A stretch of DNA of 64,000 nucleotides from an uncultured Bdellovibrionales bacterium (lineage in GTDB: Bacteria; Bdellovibrionota; Bdellovibrionia; Bdellovibrionales; UBA1609), in the NCBI GenBank assembly GCA_938002015.1, contig CALLAU010000037.1, positions 47,986 to 111,985 on the forward strand. The letters are read 5' to 3'. The notes below the pieces were generated by a model, which had not been told where the DNA came from, did no database searches, and worked only from the letters and a program-made list of their open reading frames with translations. A program made the position numbers and the translations under genes. Below, piece by piece: positions 27,513 through 35,051 of this stretch (positions are counted from its first letter, which is position 1; every line of letters begins with the position of its first letter).

Positions 27513-28109
27513 CTAGAACACGAACTTGAATAAGGCTCCAAGACCGCCTAAAATAGTTGTCATTGCGGCAAATAAGCTGATCATGAGTTTAAAGAGTTTG
27601 CTTAAAATTCTTTCTTCAATGGTGTTGAGTTTTTTATTGAGGCTTATGAATCTTACCTCAGCTTTTTCCTCAAGGCTTGTGAGTCTTAACTCAATTTTCT
27701 CTTCAAAGCTTGTGAAGCTTACCTCAATTTTTTCTTCAAAGCTTGCGACTCTAATGTTAATTTTGTTTTCAAGACCTGTTACTCTAGTATTGATTCTATC
27801 TTCAAGACTGGTGATTTGCCCCTCTATTTTCTTCTCAAAGTTAATGATTCTACTTTCAAGATTATTTTCGATATTATTAACCTTTGTTTCAAGGTTACTT
27901 ACCTGTTCTTTGAGGTTTGAAACGCGTACAATAACCTGATCAACTTTTAAGTCTAGTCGATCAATTTTGTTATTAAGGAAGTTAAAATCCTCTTTTGTTG
28001 CTGCATTTTCAAACATAACCTTCTCAATCACCTTTATATGTGTGTTTGCCTTCTCACTGCTTAATCCAGAGCTTTCTAAGATTTTAACATATTCTCGGCT
28101 GTTTCTCAT
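27513..28109 (-). CDS. DUF1640-like coiled-coil membrane protein
   Basis: The 198-residue protein begins with YVKILESSGLSSEKANTHIKVIEKVM followed by a long coiled coil (about 45-170) and ends in one membrane helix (LFKLMISLFAAMTTILGGLGALFKFVF). An N-terminal 'L..sG.s...A.....' head, coiled coil and C-terminal anchor is the layout of DUF1640 (PF07798, related to mitochondrial MCUR1/CCDC90). The coil contains near-identical 11-residue units such as SFEEKIEVSFT, SFEEKIELRLT and SLEEKAEVRFI, visible in the DNA as imperfect 33-base tandem repeats. Function unknown. Confidence 0.75.
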   Translation of the reverse strand: MRNSREYVKILESSGLSSEKANTHIKVIEKVMFENAATKEDFNFLNNKIDRLDLKVDQVIVRVSNLKEQVSNLETKVNNIENNLESRIINFEKKIEGQITSLEDRINTRVTGLENKINIRVASFEEKIEVSFTSFEEKIELRLTSLEEKAEVRFISLNKKLNTIEERILSKLFKLMISLFAAMTTILGGLGALFKFVF

Positions 28110-28339
28110 TTTTTGAGCCTCCTATTCATATTCACACCTATGCAAAGTGGGTAAAAGTGTGAGCTCTGTCTGATTTGTATTTGAAGTCCGTCGTGTTCAG
28201 GTGAGGTCTCTATTTTGCTTAAATTATGTACTAACTGGGGTGAACTTTCTCATTGCTTTAAACCCTTAGTCTTGGTTCAATTAAGACTTATGGTCTGCTA
28301 CAGACTTTAGGTAAGACTTGGCAAAAGCGGGAAATGTAT

Positions 28340-29338
28340 ATGGCTGAAGTTAAAGTATCATTAGATCAATTTGAAGGGCCTTTAGGGCTGCTTCTCTTTC
28401 TTATTAGAAAAGAGGAGATGGATATTTTTGATATTAATATCTTTCAAATCACAAATGAGTACCTATCTTATGTAAAAAATATGAAGTCTTTAGACCTTGA
28501 AGGTGCTGGAGATTTTATTGCAATGGCAGCAACTCTTATTCAAATTAAATCTAAAATGCTTTTGCCAAAAGAGATGGGCGAGGATTTAGATGAAGAGGTT
28601 GAGGACCCAAGAAAAGAGCTCGTTGCAAAGCTTTTAGAGTATCAAAAATATCAAGAAGTCTCTAAAAAGCTTTATGAAAGACCGCTTTTAGGTAGAGACA
28701 CTTGGACAAAAGGTTTTAAAGAGAAAAAACTTAAAAGGCCTGATGACGTGGTGAAAGTTGATGATAATCCACTTTACTCTTTGATTGTGCATTATAAAAT
28801 GGCTTTAAAGAAAGCTACGAAAGTTGTTCATAAAGTTGGTTCAAAAATTCAGTCTATTGCATCACGTGTTTTAGAAATCAAAGCCAGAATGATTGAGGGG
28901 CAAAAAACAAAACTTTCAGCTCTTATAGACGTGCCGTCTGATTTTACTGCTGAGGGAAAATCAAAAATTCTTATTACTTTTTTATCTCTTCTTGAATTAG
29001 CAAAGATGAACTATGTCAGTATCTTCCAAACTCAAAACTATGCTGATATTCATGTAGATGTTAAAAGAGACCTTTCAGGAGATGTGGTCTCTCAAGTAGA
29101 AGATTATGAGACTTTAGATAATGATGATTTGTTTTCACAACCAGAAGAAAAAGATGAGAGTATAGATCTTTCAGATGTTGATTTTGATGATGAAGATAAA
29201 AAAATTGAAGAAGGGAATGCTTTAGTTGTTGAAGGTGAAATTTTAAGTGCTGAAAAAATTGAAGCAATGGAACCTGTGGAAACAGAAATAGCTTCTGATT
29301 TAGAGATTGAAGAAGCTGAAAAAGAATTAAGTTTTTAA
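28340..29338 (+). CDS. scpA: Segregation and condensation protein A
   Basis: The protein opens with the ScpA signature VSLDQFEGPLGLLLFLIRKEEMDIFDINIFQITNEYL, which forms the kleisin N-terminal helices that bind the SMC neck, and continues with AAxLIQIKSKMLLP. The C-terminal winged helix is near IFQTQNYADIHV (about 225-250), followed by an acidic tail of about 85 residues not found in most ScpA. ATG at 28340 is preferred over 28334 because the GGGAA ribosome-binding site is then correctly spaced. ScpA bridges SMC heads in chromosome condensation. ScpB follows after 39 bases. Confidence 0.93.
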   Translation: MAEVKVSLDQFEGPLGLLLFLIRKEEMDIFDINIFQITNEYLSYVKNMKSLDLEGAGDFIAMAATLIQIKSKMLLPKEMGEDLDEEVEDPRKELVAKLLEYQKYQEVSKKLYERPLLGRDTWTKGFKEKKLKRPDDVVKVDDNPLYSLIVHYKMALKKATKVVHKVGSKIQSIASRVLEIKARMIEGQKTKLSALIDVPSDFTAEGKSKILITFLSLLELAKMNYVSIFQTQNYADIHVDVKRDLSGDVVSQVEDYETLDNDDLFSQPEEKDESIDLSDVDFDDEDKKIEEGNALVVEGEILSAEKIEAMEPVETEIASDLEIEEAEKELSF

Positions 29339-29377
29339 ATTTAGATAAATTAAGACACGAGATTACGAGGGTATAAA

Positions 29378-30958
29378 GTGGCTAAAAAGAAAAAGACAGA
29401 GAGCAAAGCTAAGAAAACAAAAAAAAATCCTAAAGTTGAGGCGACAGCTCAAGCAGTTGAAGAAATTGAACAGCTAGATCCTGTTGATTTAAGCGAAGCT
29501 CAAGAAATGGAAGCTTATGGTGATGAGATTACTGATGTTGTTGAAATGGTGGCTTCTGCAGAAGAGGCTCATGAAGAAACAGATAGTGAATTTTCTGATA
29601 TTGAAGTTGATGAAGAAGACATGAGTTCACCCGTAGAGCAAACAGAAATGTCTCCGGCTGACCTTGAGCCAGATGAAGAAGAAGACAGTGATTTAGATGA
29701 AGAATGTACTTTTGATTTAGCGACAAGGAAGCGTGTTGTTGAAGCCGTCCTTTTTGTTTCTGATAAGTCTGTTGGTGTAAGCACTTTAAAAGCTGCATTT
29801 GGAGATGAAGAAGGAATAGTAGTAAATAATAAACATATTAAAGAGACGATGAATGCTTTAGAAGAGGACTATATTGAAAACAACAGAGGTTTTAGACTCT
29901 TTAGCGTAGATGGTGGTTATCAGGTTAGAACTGCAGAGGATTTAAAGCCTTTCTTACAAAATACAATTAAAGCTAGAAGCTTTAGATTAACAGGCCCATC
30001 ACTTGAGACTTTGGCTATGATTGCATACAAGCAGCCTTGTACAAAATCTGAAATTGATGAAATCAGAGGTGTAGAATCAAGTCACCTTGTAAGAGCTTTA
30101 ATGGATAGAGGCATGGTTGCTTTTGCTGGTAAATCTGAACTTCCTGGTAAGCCTATGCTTTATAAAACAACGGCTAAATTTTTAGATATCTTTGGATTAA
30201 GAAATTTAAAAGAACTTCCAAGCCTTGCTGAAATTGAAGCACTTTTACCAGAAGGCATTGGTGAAGAGGAAGAAGAAAAAGAAACACTTAGTGATTTAAC
30301 AGGAAAGCTTTCTGAACAGTTTGAAGGAGAGTACTCGGCTAGTGAAGAAGAGCTTGGAAAAATCAGTGATCAGCTTTCTTCAATTTCAACTGAAACAGAT
30401 TTTTTTGAGCAAGAGAAACAACGTCAAAAAGAGAAAAAGGATTTTGATAAAGCAGAGTCTTTAAAAGAAGCCTTAATGGTTGGTGAACTAATCTCAACAC
30501 GAGATAGAAACTGGCTTGAAAAGTATGAAGCAGCTCAATTAGAGAAAAACCAAGAATTAACTACTAAAGAAGGCGAAGAGCCTTTGGTTGAAGGCGCTAG
30601 TGAGAGCGAGGTACCAAACGAGAGTAATGAAATGGTAGCTTCGTCTGATGATGAGCTTGTTTCTGAAAATGTGGAATCTGAAGAAATTGCAGAAGCTTTT
30701 ATTGAAGATACTAATGTAGAAGCTTCAGTTCCAGAAGTTATAGCGACAGATGAAGATTTATCAGCTGCTGAGTTTGTTGCAGAAGAAAATGACGATGAGA
30801 CATTTATAACGACAGGTGAAGATGATGAATCTAAACTTATGGGTGAAAATGATGGTGTTGAGGAAGAAGTGTTAGAGACTAGTGCTTTAACTGATGAAGG
30901 TGCTTTAGATGATGCTCAAGACCTTGAAGAGCTTCCTCCACTAGATGAAAACCTCTAG
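29378..30958 (+). CDS. scpB: Segregation and condensation protein B with long acidic extensions
   Basis: The GTG start has a GAGGG ribosome-binding site six bases upstream. The conserved ScpB core (tandem winged helices) lies at about residues 115-295: RKRVVEAVLFVSDKSV, LTGPSLETLAMIAYKQPCTKSEIDEIRGVESS, PGKPMLYKTTAKFLDIFGL. The whole protein is 526 residues against about 200 normally. The excess is a lysine-rich then acidic N-terminal arm (1-110) and an acidic, Glu/Asp/Ser-rich C-terminal tail of about 230 residues, probably disordered. It works with ScpA and SMC. The tail overlaps the next gene by 14 bases. Confidence 0.93.
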   Translation: MAKKKKTESKAKKTKKNPKVEATAQAVEEIEQLDPVDLSEAQEMEAYGDEITDVVEMVASAEEAHEETDSEFSDIEVDEEDMSSPVEQTEMSPADLEPDEEEDSDLDEECTFDLATRKRVVEAVLFVSDKSVGVSTLKAAFGDEEGIVVNNKHIKETMNALEEDYIENNRGFRLFSVDGGYQVRTAEDLKPFLQNTIKARSFRLTGPSLETLAMIAYKQPCTKSEIDEIRGVESSHLVRALMDRGMVAFAGKSELPGKPMLYKTTAKFLDIFGLRNLKELPSLAEIEALLPEGIGEEEEEKETLSDLTGKLSEQFEGEYSASEEELGKISDQLSSISTETDFFEQEKQRQKEKKDFDKAESLKEALMVGELISTRDRNWLEKYEAAQLEKNQELTTKEGEEPLVEGASESEVPNESNEMVASSDDELVSENVESEEIAEAFIEDTNVEASVPEVIATDEDLSAAEFVAEENDDETFITTGEDDESKLMGENDGVEEEVLETSALTDEGALDDAQDLEELPPLDENL

Positions 30959-31430
30959 AGTTTTAATATCAATATTTGTAGTTTGTCATTTATGGCTGAT
31001 GATGGTTATACCATTTCAGTCAAAAATCTTAAGAGAAAGCCTCCCCTCTATTTTCTATTCTTACACTTCATTCATTGGTTTAAACACACCTTGGAACTTT
31101 TTTTCTCCAGAGCCATCCCCAAGAGCCTACTTTGAAGTAGAAACTTATCAAGATCAGTTAGGGGATGACGAGTGGAAGTCTTTTTTTTGGCCGCCAGATA
31201 GATCGAAGTTCTTCTTTAGAGAAAGTTTTTATAGGCGTCTTTTTTCTTTAAAAGCTCTGTATATAAAGGAAGAAAGATGGCCCATTCTTGCTGATTATTT
31301 TTGTAGAACTAAAAATGCAAGTCTTGTAACTTTAAAGTTAATATCACACCCTGTCGGGCTTTTGATTGATTCAGAGAGAACACAGAAAAAGTATCATGAT
31401 GAAAAACAGTTTTTATGTGAGGATCTGTAG
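30945..31430 (+). CDS. HTTM-associated membrane protein
   Basis: The 161-residue protein has one N-terminal hydrophobic segment (VLISIFVVCHLWLMMVIPF) and then the pattern SFIGLNTPWNFFSPEPSPRAYFEVETY. The W-x-FF-x-P-x-P motif is what I recall of small proteins that accompany HTTM (vitamin-K-carboxylase-like) membrane proteins, and an HTTM gene follows seven bases later. The start overlaps the end of scpB, so it is expressed with the condensin genes. Function unknown. Confidence 0.7.
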   Translation: MKTSRVLISIFVVCHLWLMMVIPFQSKILRESLPSIFYSYTSFIGLNTPWNFFSPEPSPRAYFEVETYQDQLGDDEWKSFFWPPDRSKFFFRESFYRRLFSLKALYIKEERWPILADYFCRTKNASLVTLKLISHPVGLLIDSERTQKKYHDEKQFLCEDL

Positions 31431-31437
31431 TTAGTTT

Positions 31438-32313
31438 ATGCTGTATTTCTGGGAAAAATTTTGGTTTGAATCAAAACCTGACGTGCAAGTCGGCTATTTT
31501 AGAACTGCTTTTTTAAGCTTAGCTTTTATCTTCTATTTACTTAAGCTCTTTGATTTAGATTTCTTATATTCAACAAGTGGGCTGGTGGAAAAAGCAGATT
31601 TAGATATGCTTATTAATCCACTTTATAGACTTCACTATTTTTCTTTTCCTGAAACAGTTTTTGGAATTAAGAGTTTCTTTGGTGTTTTATTCTTAGGTTT
31701 TTTTGTTGGAATTTTAGGTTTTTTGCCTAGAGTCTTATATTTATTTCTTCTTATGATGCACCTTTTGCTTGTACATAGAAATCCTACAGTGATCTATGGT
31801 GCGGATATGCTCATAAGCCTTGGTCTTTTTGGACTTTTTTTAATGGGATCAGGTGCTTCACTTTTTTTTAAGAATAGAGGTGAATTTTATTTCTTAAAAG
31901 ATTTTAGAGAAAGTCTTACTTCCGCTGGTGTAAGAGTGATTCAAATACAGGTATCTCTTATATATTTATTTACTGCGCTGGAGAAGGTTAGAGGAGAGTC
32001 TTGGTGGAGTGGAACAGCTTTGTGGGAAGTCTTTAATAATTCACAGATGATGGTTGTTGATTTAAGTTTTATTGGAGGCTTTCCTAGTGTAGTTGTTTTT
32101 ATGACTTGGTTTGTGATTGTTTTTGAACTTTTCTTCTCTTTTGCTGTGTGGACTGAAGCTAGAAACTTCTTTCTTCTTTTTGGATTTATCTTTCACTTAC
32201 TTATAGCTTTTTTAATGGGGCTTTGGTTTTTCTCATTTTTTATGCTTTCTTTTTATCTTCTTTTTTTAAATAACCCTAACAATGAATTAAACGATTACGG
32301 GCTTAGATCATGA
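31438..32313 (+). CDS. HTTM-domain membrane protein
   Basis: The 291-residue protein has about seven hydrophobic helices. It contains YFRTAFLSLAFIFYLLKLFDLDFLYSTSGLV, HLLLVHRNPTVIYGADML and IYLFTALEKVRGESWWSGTALW, the landmarks of HTTM domains (horizontally transferred transmembrane, distantly related to vitamin-K-dependent gamma-carboxylase). Catalytic carboxylase activity is not expected from this short form. Its stop overlaps the psd start as ATGA. Confidence 0.8.
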   Translation: MLYFWEKFWFESKPDVQVGYFRTAFLSLAFIFYLLKLFDLDFLYSTSGLVEKADLDMLINPLYRLHYFSFPETVFGIKSFFGVLFLGFFVGILGFLPRVLYLFLLMMHLLLVHRNPTVIYGADMLISLGLFGLFLMGSGASLFFKNRGEFYFLKDFRESLTSAGVRVIQIQVSLIYLFTALEKVRGESWWSGTALWEVFNNSQMMVVDLSFIGGFPSVVVFMTWFVIVFELFFSFAVWTEARNFFLLFGFIFHLLIAFLMGLWFFSFFMLSFYLLFLNNPNNELNDYGLRS

Positions 32314-33038
32314 CATTACTTATTAGTTATCTTTTTGGTTGTTTTTCTAAAATCACAAGGCCAAGGTTTTTAGCAAGAGCGATTATTTTTATTTTTAAAA
32401 GACTTTTTAAAATTAATCTTTTAAATTCAAAAAAAGAGAAAGAAACTGACTTTAAATCTTTATATGAGCTTTTTACTAGAGAAGTAAAAGAGCGAGAGAT
32501 AAAATCTGAGTTTATTCATCCTGTTGATGGAAAGCTTGTAAGTTTTGGGCAAATTAAAAATGGGCAAACCTTTTTGATTAAAGGGAAAAACTATTCTGTT
32601 AAAGAGCTTGTCGGGCAAGATACAGAAAGCTTAGAGGGGTATTATTTTTATAACTACTATCTAAGTCCAAAAGATTATCATCGAGTTCATCACTTTACTT
32701 CAGGGGTTTATAAAAGAGCTTATGAAGTAAAAGGAGCGCTTTACCCTGTAGCCCCTTGGTTTGTAAAACTTGTGCCTTCAGTTTTTGCTAAAAATTACAG
32801 AACAGTGTCAGTGGTTGAAAATGATAAAGGGAGCTTTTATCAAATTATGGTTGGAGCTTTAAACGTTGGATCTATTGAACTTGTTAGAGGTCTTTTTACC
32901 TATAGTGATAAGTCTGTAAAGGTAGGGGAGCATTTAGGTACCTTTGCGCTAGGCTCTTCAGTTGTTTTAATAAGTCCAGTTGCATTTGATGTTAAAGAGG
33001 GGGCAGTAAGTTTTACTGATAAGTTAAGTGTTAAATAA
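32310..33038 (+). CDS. psd: Phosphatidylserine decarboxylase proenzyme
   Basis: The 242-residue proenzyme has the three catalytic elements of Psd: D73 in HPVDGKLVSFG, H127 (after H124) in SPKDYHRVHHF, and the self-cleavage site in FALGSSVVL, where cutting between G215 and S216 would give the beta chain and the pyruvoyl-capped alpha chain. It makes phosphatidylethanolamine at the inner membrane. The chain is short for the family but the motif order and spacing are normal. Its start overlaps the HTTM stop by four bases, and it ends the scpA-scpB operon. Confidence 0.92.
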   Translation: MTLLISYLFGCFSKITRPRFLARAIIFIFKRLFKINLLNSKKEKETDFKSLYELFTREVKEREIKSEFIHPVDGKLVSFGQIKNGQTFLIKGKNYSVKELVGQDTESLEGYYFYNYYLSPKDYHRVHHFTSGVYKRAYEVKGALYPVAPWFVKLVPSVFAKNYRTVSVVENDKGSFYQIMVGALNVGSIELVRGLFTYSDKSVKVGEHLGTFALGSSVVLISPVAFDVKEGAVSFTDKLSVK

Positions 33039-33391
33039 TTTTTTTAAAGTGCTTTGGATTATCCCTTGCAGTTTTAATTGTATTATTTATTGCAACTTGT
33101 ATTCATTTTGAAAAGCCTCAAGTCATAAGTTTTGAGTAGTTCTTCCTGGTATCTGTGTCTCTGTTGTAAACTCTATGATTGATAGATCTAGAAGTATCCC
33201 CCCATATGGAAGTATGTTTTTAAGTATTGGGTAGTGGAAAAGTATAGATTTAGCTTACTTTATTAAGAGCAAGTAGGTTTATTTTTTACCAATAGATTTA
33301 AAAACAAGACTTTAGTTAATTACTATTTATTTAAATTTTACTGAAGATCAAGACCATTGGCCGATGCGATCAATAGAGTAATCATAGTAAT
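33039..33391. other. Intergenic region, no gene seen
   Basis: This 353-base AT-rich stretch follows psd. A frame at 33038-33142 encodes a short hydrophobic peptide but has no ATG, GTG or TTG start. CTCAA and TTGAG arms near 33117-33136 make a small hairpin without a T-run. GCCGATGC at 33360-33367 lies 24 bases before the next start codon. Confidence 0.3.
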
Positions 33392-34144
33392 ATGAAGCTT
33401 GTGAAGTGCTTAATATTATTGTGTTCTATAGTTTTCTTAACAAGCTGTCTAACTCCTGAGCAAGGCGCTCAGTCTCTGCCTGGAGCGTCTCCTAGTGAAG
33501 CACTGGACTCATCTGCTGCTTCACCTGGAAATAGATATTATTTACCGCCGAGTTTTAATTGTCACAAGCCAGGTTCGAGTGCTTCAAAGCCAGGTCAGTT
33601 TAATGAGTTTCAGTGTATGGTTTGTAACTGTGTTCATGAGGCTGGTGGTGAAAATGCAGAAGGTAGAGAGGCTGTAGGAAGAGTTGTGCTTGCTAGGCTT
33701 TGGAGCCCACATTACCCAAGTAGTAGTGTTTGTAGTGCTGTGTATCAACGTTCACAGTTTAGTTGGACAAATGGAACCCGAATCGAAAATAAAATAATTG
33801 GAACAAGCGGAAGTGCATACAGTGAAAAAGTAAGGCGCTGTAAAGCCTCTATGATTAATGTTTACGAAAACCATACCACCTCTGCTTTTGCTACACATTA
33901 CTGGAGTCCTTGCGGAATGTGTGCTATAAGAGGTTATAGGAATTGTAACACGTGTCCAGCGTGGGCTAAGAACCCAGCGTGGGCTAAAGATTGTCGTGGC
34001 AGGAAAAGAATAGGGAACCATATTTTTTGTACAGGTGGAGTTGGTGGAATAAGACCCGTAACACCAAGAGGACCTGTTGCACCTAGGTACTCTTCCGATA
34101 CAGTAGCATACTGCCCCATAAAGGAAGGCTTATATGAGATTTAA
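33392..34144 (+). CDS. SleB-like cell-wall hydrolase lipoprotein
   Basis: The 250-residue product has a lipoprotein signal (MKLVKCLILLCSIVFLTSC, Cys19). The catalytic domain starts at about residue 75 with CMVCNCVHEAGGENAEGREAVGRVVLARLW, then SSSVCSAVYQRSQFSW. This is the pattern of Hydrolase_2 (PF07486; SleB/CwlJ), with the Glu of HEAGGE as probable catalytic acid. Such enzymes cleave peptidoglycan glycan strands. It is unusually rich in cysteine (CMVCNC, and CGMCAIRGYRNCNTC), suggesting several disulfides. A partner gene overlaps its end by 11 bases. Confidence 0.8.
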   Translation: MKLVKCLILLCSIVFLTSCLTPEQGAQSLPGASPSEALDSSAASPGNRYYLPPSFNCHKPGSSASKPGQFNEFQCMVCNCVHEAGGENAEGREAVGRVVLARLWSPHYPSSSVCSAVYQRSQFSWTNGTRIENKIIGTSGSAYSEKVRRCKASMINVYENHTTSAFATHYWSPCGMCAIRGYRNCNTCPAWAKNPAWAKDCRGRKRIGNHIFCTGGVGGIRPVTPRGPVAPRYSSDTVAYCPIKEGLYEI

Positions 34145-34727
34145 ATTATATTTTTCTAGTTTATTTTGTATTTTATTATTGTGTGGCTCTGTTTCAGTTT
34201 TTTCATTAGAGGTAAGAGAAGTTGGGAGTGAGAGGAAGCTTATTATTAGCGATGCTTTACAAAAAGCACTTAAAGATAATCATCCTAACTATAGATTGGC
34301 ATTAAAGTCAGATTTTGTACCCTTTGTTTACGACATGTATGAAAGTAGTTTTCCATCAAATGCGGCTCCGTTTGCAACTTTTGGAGATTTTAACAAAGAC
34401 GGGTCTAAGGATGCTGTTTTAATGATGATTGAAAATAATCAGAAAGATATTATTTATGTTTCTATATTATCTACTACTGAGGCAAATAAAAAATTAGTAC
34501 AGAAGTTTTATAAAGATAGTTTTGATAAAGAAGGTGGTAACTTTTTATATCTAACGACAGCTCCAGCCGAACAGTTAATCTTTAAGAAAGTAACTGCTGG
34601 AAGAAAGCTTAGTCCAAGACCAGGGGTTAGGGTAAATGTTTGGGGAGTAGGTGCTCCTGCACTGACTTTTTGTTATGTTGATAAACAGGCTAAAATGAGA
34701 GACTGCGCCCCTTACCTTGAAAACTAG
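34134..34727 (+). CDS. Secreted protein coupled to the SleB-like hydrolase
   Basis: The 197-residue protein has a signal peptide ending SVSVFS and begins inside the SleB-like gene. The segment FATFGDFNKDGSKDAVLMM contains DxNxDGxxD, a calcium-binding loop of the FG-GAP/dockerin kind, present once only. Two cysteines lie near the C-terminus (FCYVDKQAKMRDC). Its overlapping position suggests a partner or regulator of the cell-wall hydrolase. No family was recognised. Confidence 0.7.
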   Translation: MRFKLYFSSLFCILLLCGSVSVFSLEVREVGSERKLIISDALQKALKDNHPNYRLALKSDFVPFVYDMYESSFPSNAAPFATFGDFNKDGSKDAVLMMIENNQKDIIYVSILSTTEANKKLVQKFYKDSFDKEGGNFLYLTTAPAEQLIFKKVTAGRKLSPRPGVRVNVWGVGAPALTFCYVDKQAKMRDCAPYLEN

Positions 34728-34733
34728 GAAAGC

Positions 34734-34973
34734 TTAGATAGATTCTCCATCATCACCTATGGCTTCAACCGGACAGCCTTCTAAGGCTTCTTCACACATA
34801 TCCGCTTCTTCTTCATCTTTAGGTTGTTGAATGATGAAAGCGTGTCCATCTTCCTCATCCATTCCAAAGTTATCAGGAGCTGTGGTGACACATGCATCAC
34901 AAGCTATACAGGATCTATCTACGTAGAATTTTCCAGGTTTATTTTCGTCGTATTTGTCTTCTTTATCAGCCAT
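34734..34973 (-). CDS. Small ferredoxin, single iron-sulfur cluster
   Basis: The 79-residue acidic protein has C22, C25 and C28 in SCIACDACVTTAPDNF and a fourth ligand C67 in EGCPVEAI. This C-x2-C-x2-C...CP set would hold one [4Fe-4S] cluster; C60 is an extra cysteine. The VDRSCIACDAC and FGMDEEDGHAF blocks are typical of single-cluster bacterial ferredoxins of about 60-80 residues. It carries electrons in the cytoplasm; its partner is not identifiable here. It is divergent from prfC. Confidence 0.9.
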   Translation of the reverse strand: MADKEDKYDENKPGKFYVDRSCIACDACVTTAPDNFGMDEEDGHAFIIQQPKDEEEADMCEEALEGCPVEAIGDDGESI

Positions 34974-35051
34974 GCTTATTTTTGATCCTAAGTCATTTTA
35001 CTTAAGTTTAAAACTTTTTATTTGCAATAAATAGTGTTAATTAAAGTCCTT

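Noticed and set aside
33038..33142. Short frame encoding a hydrophobic peptide after psd
   Set aside because: It reads like a small membrane peptide but contains no ATG, GTG or TTG codon before the hydrophobic stretch and has no ribosome-binding site.
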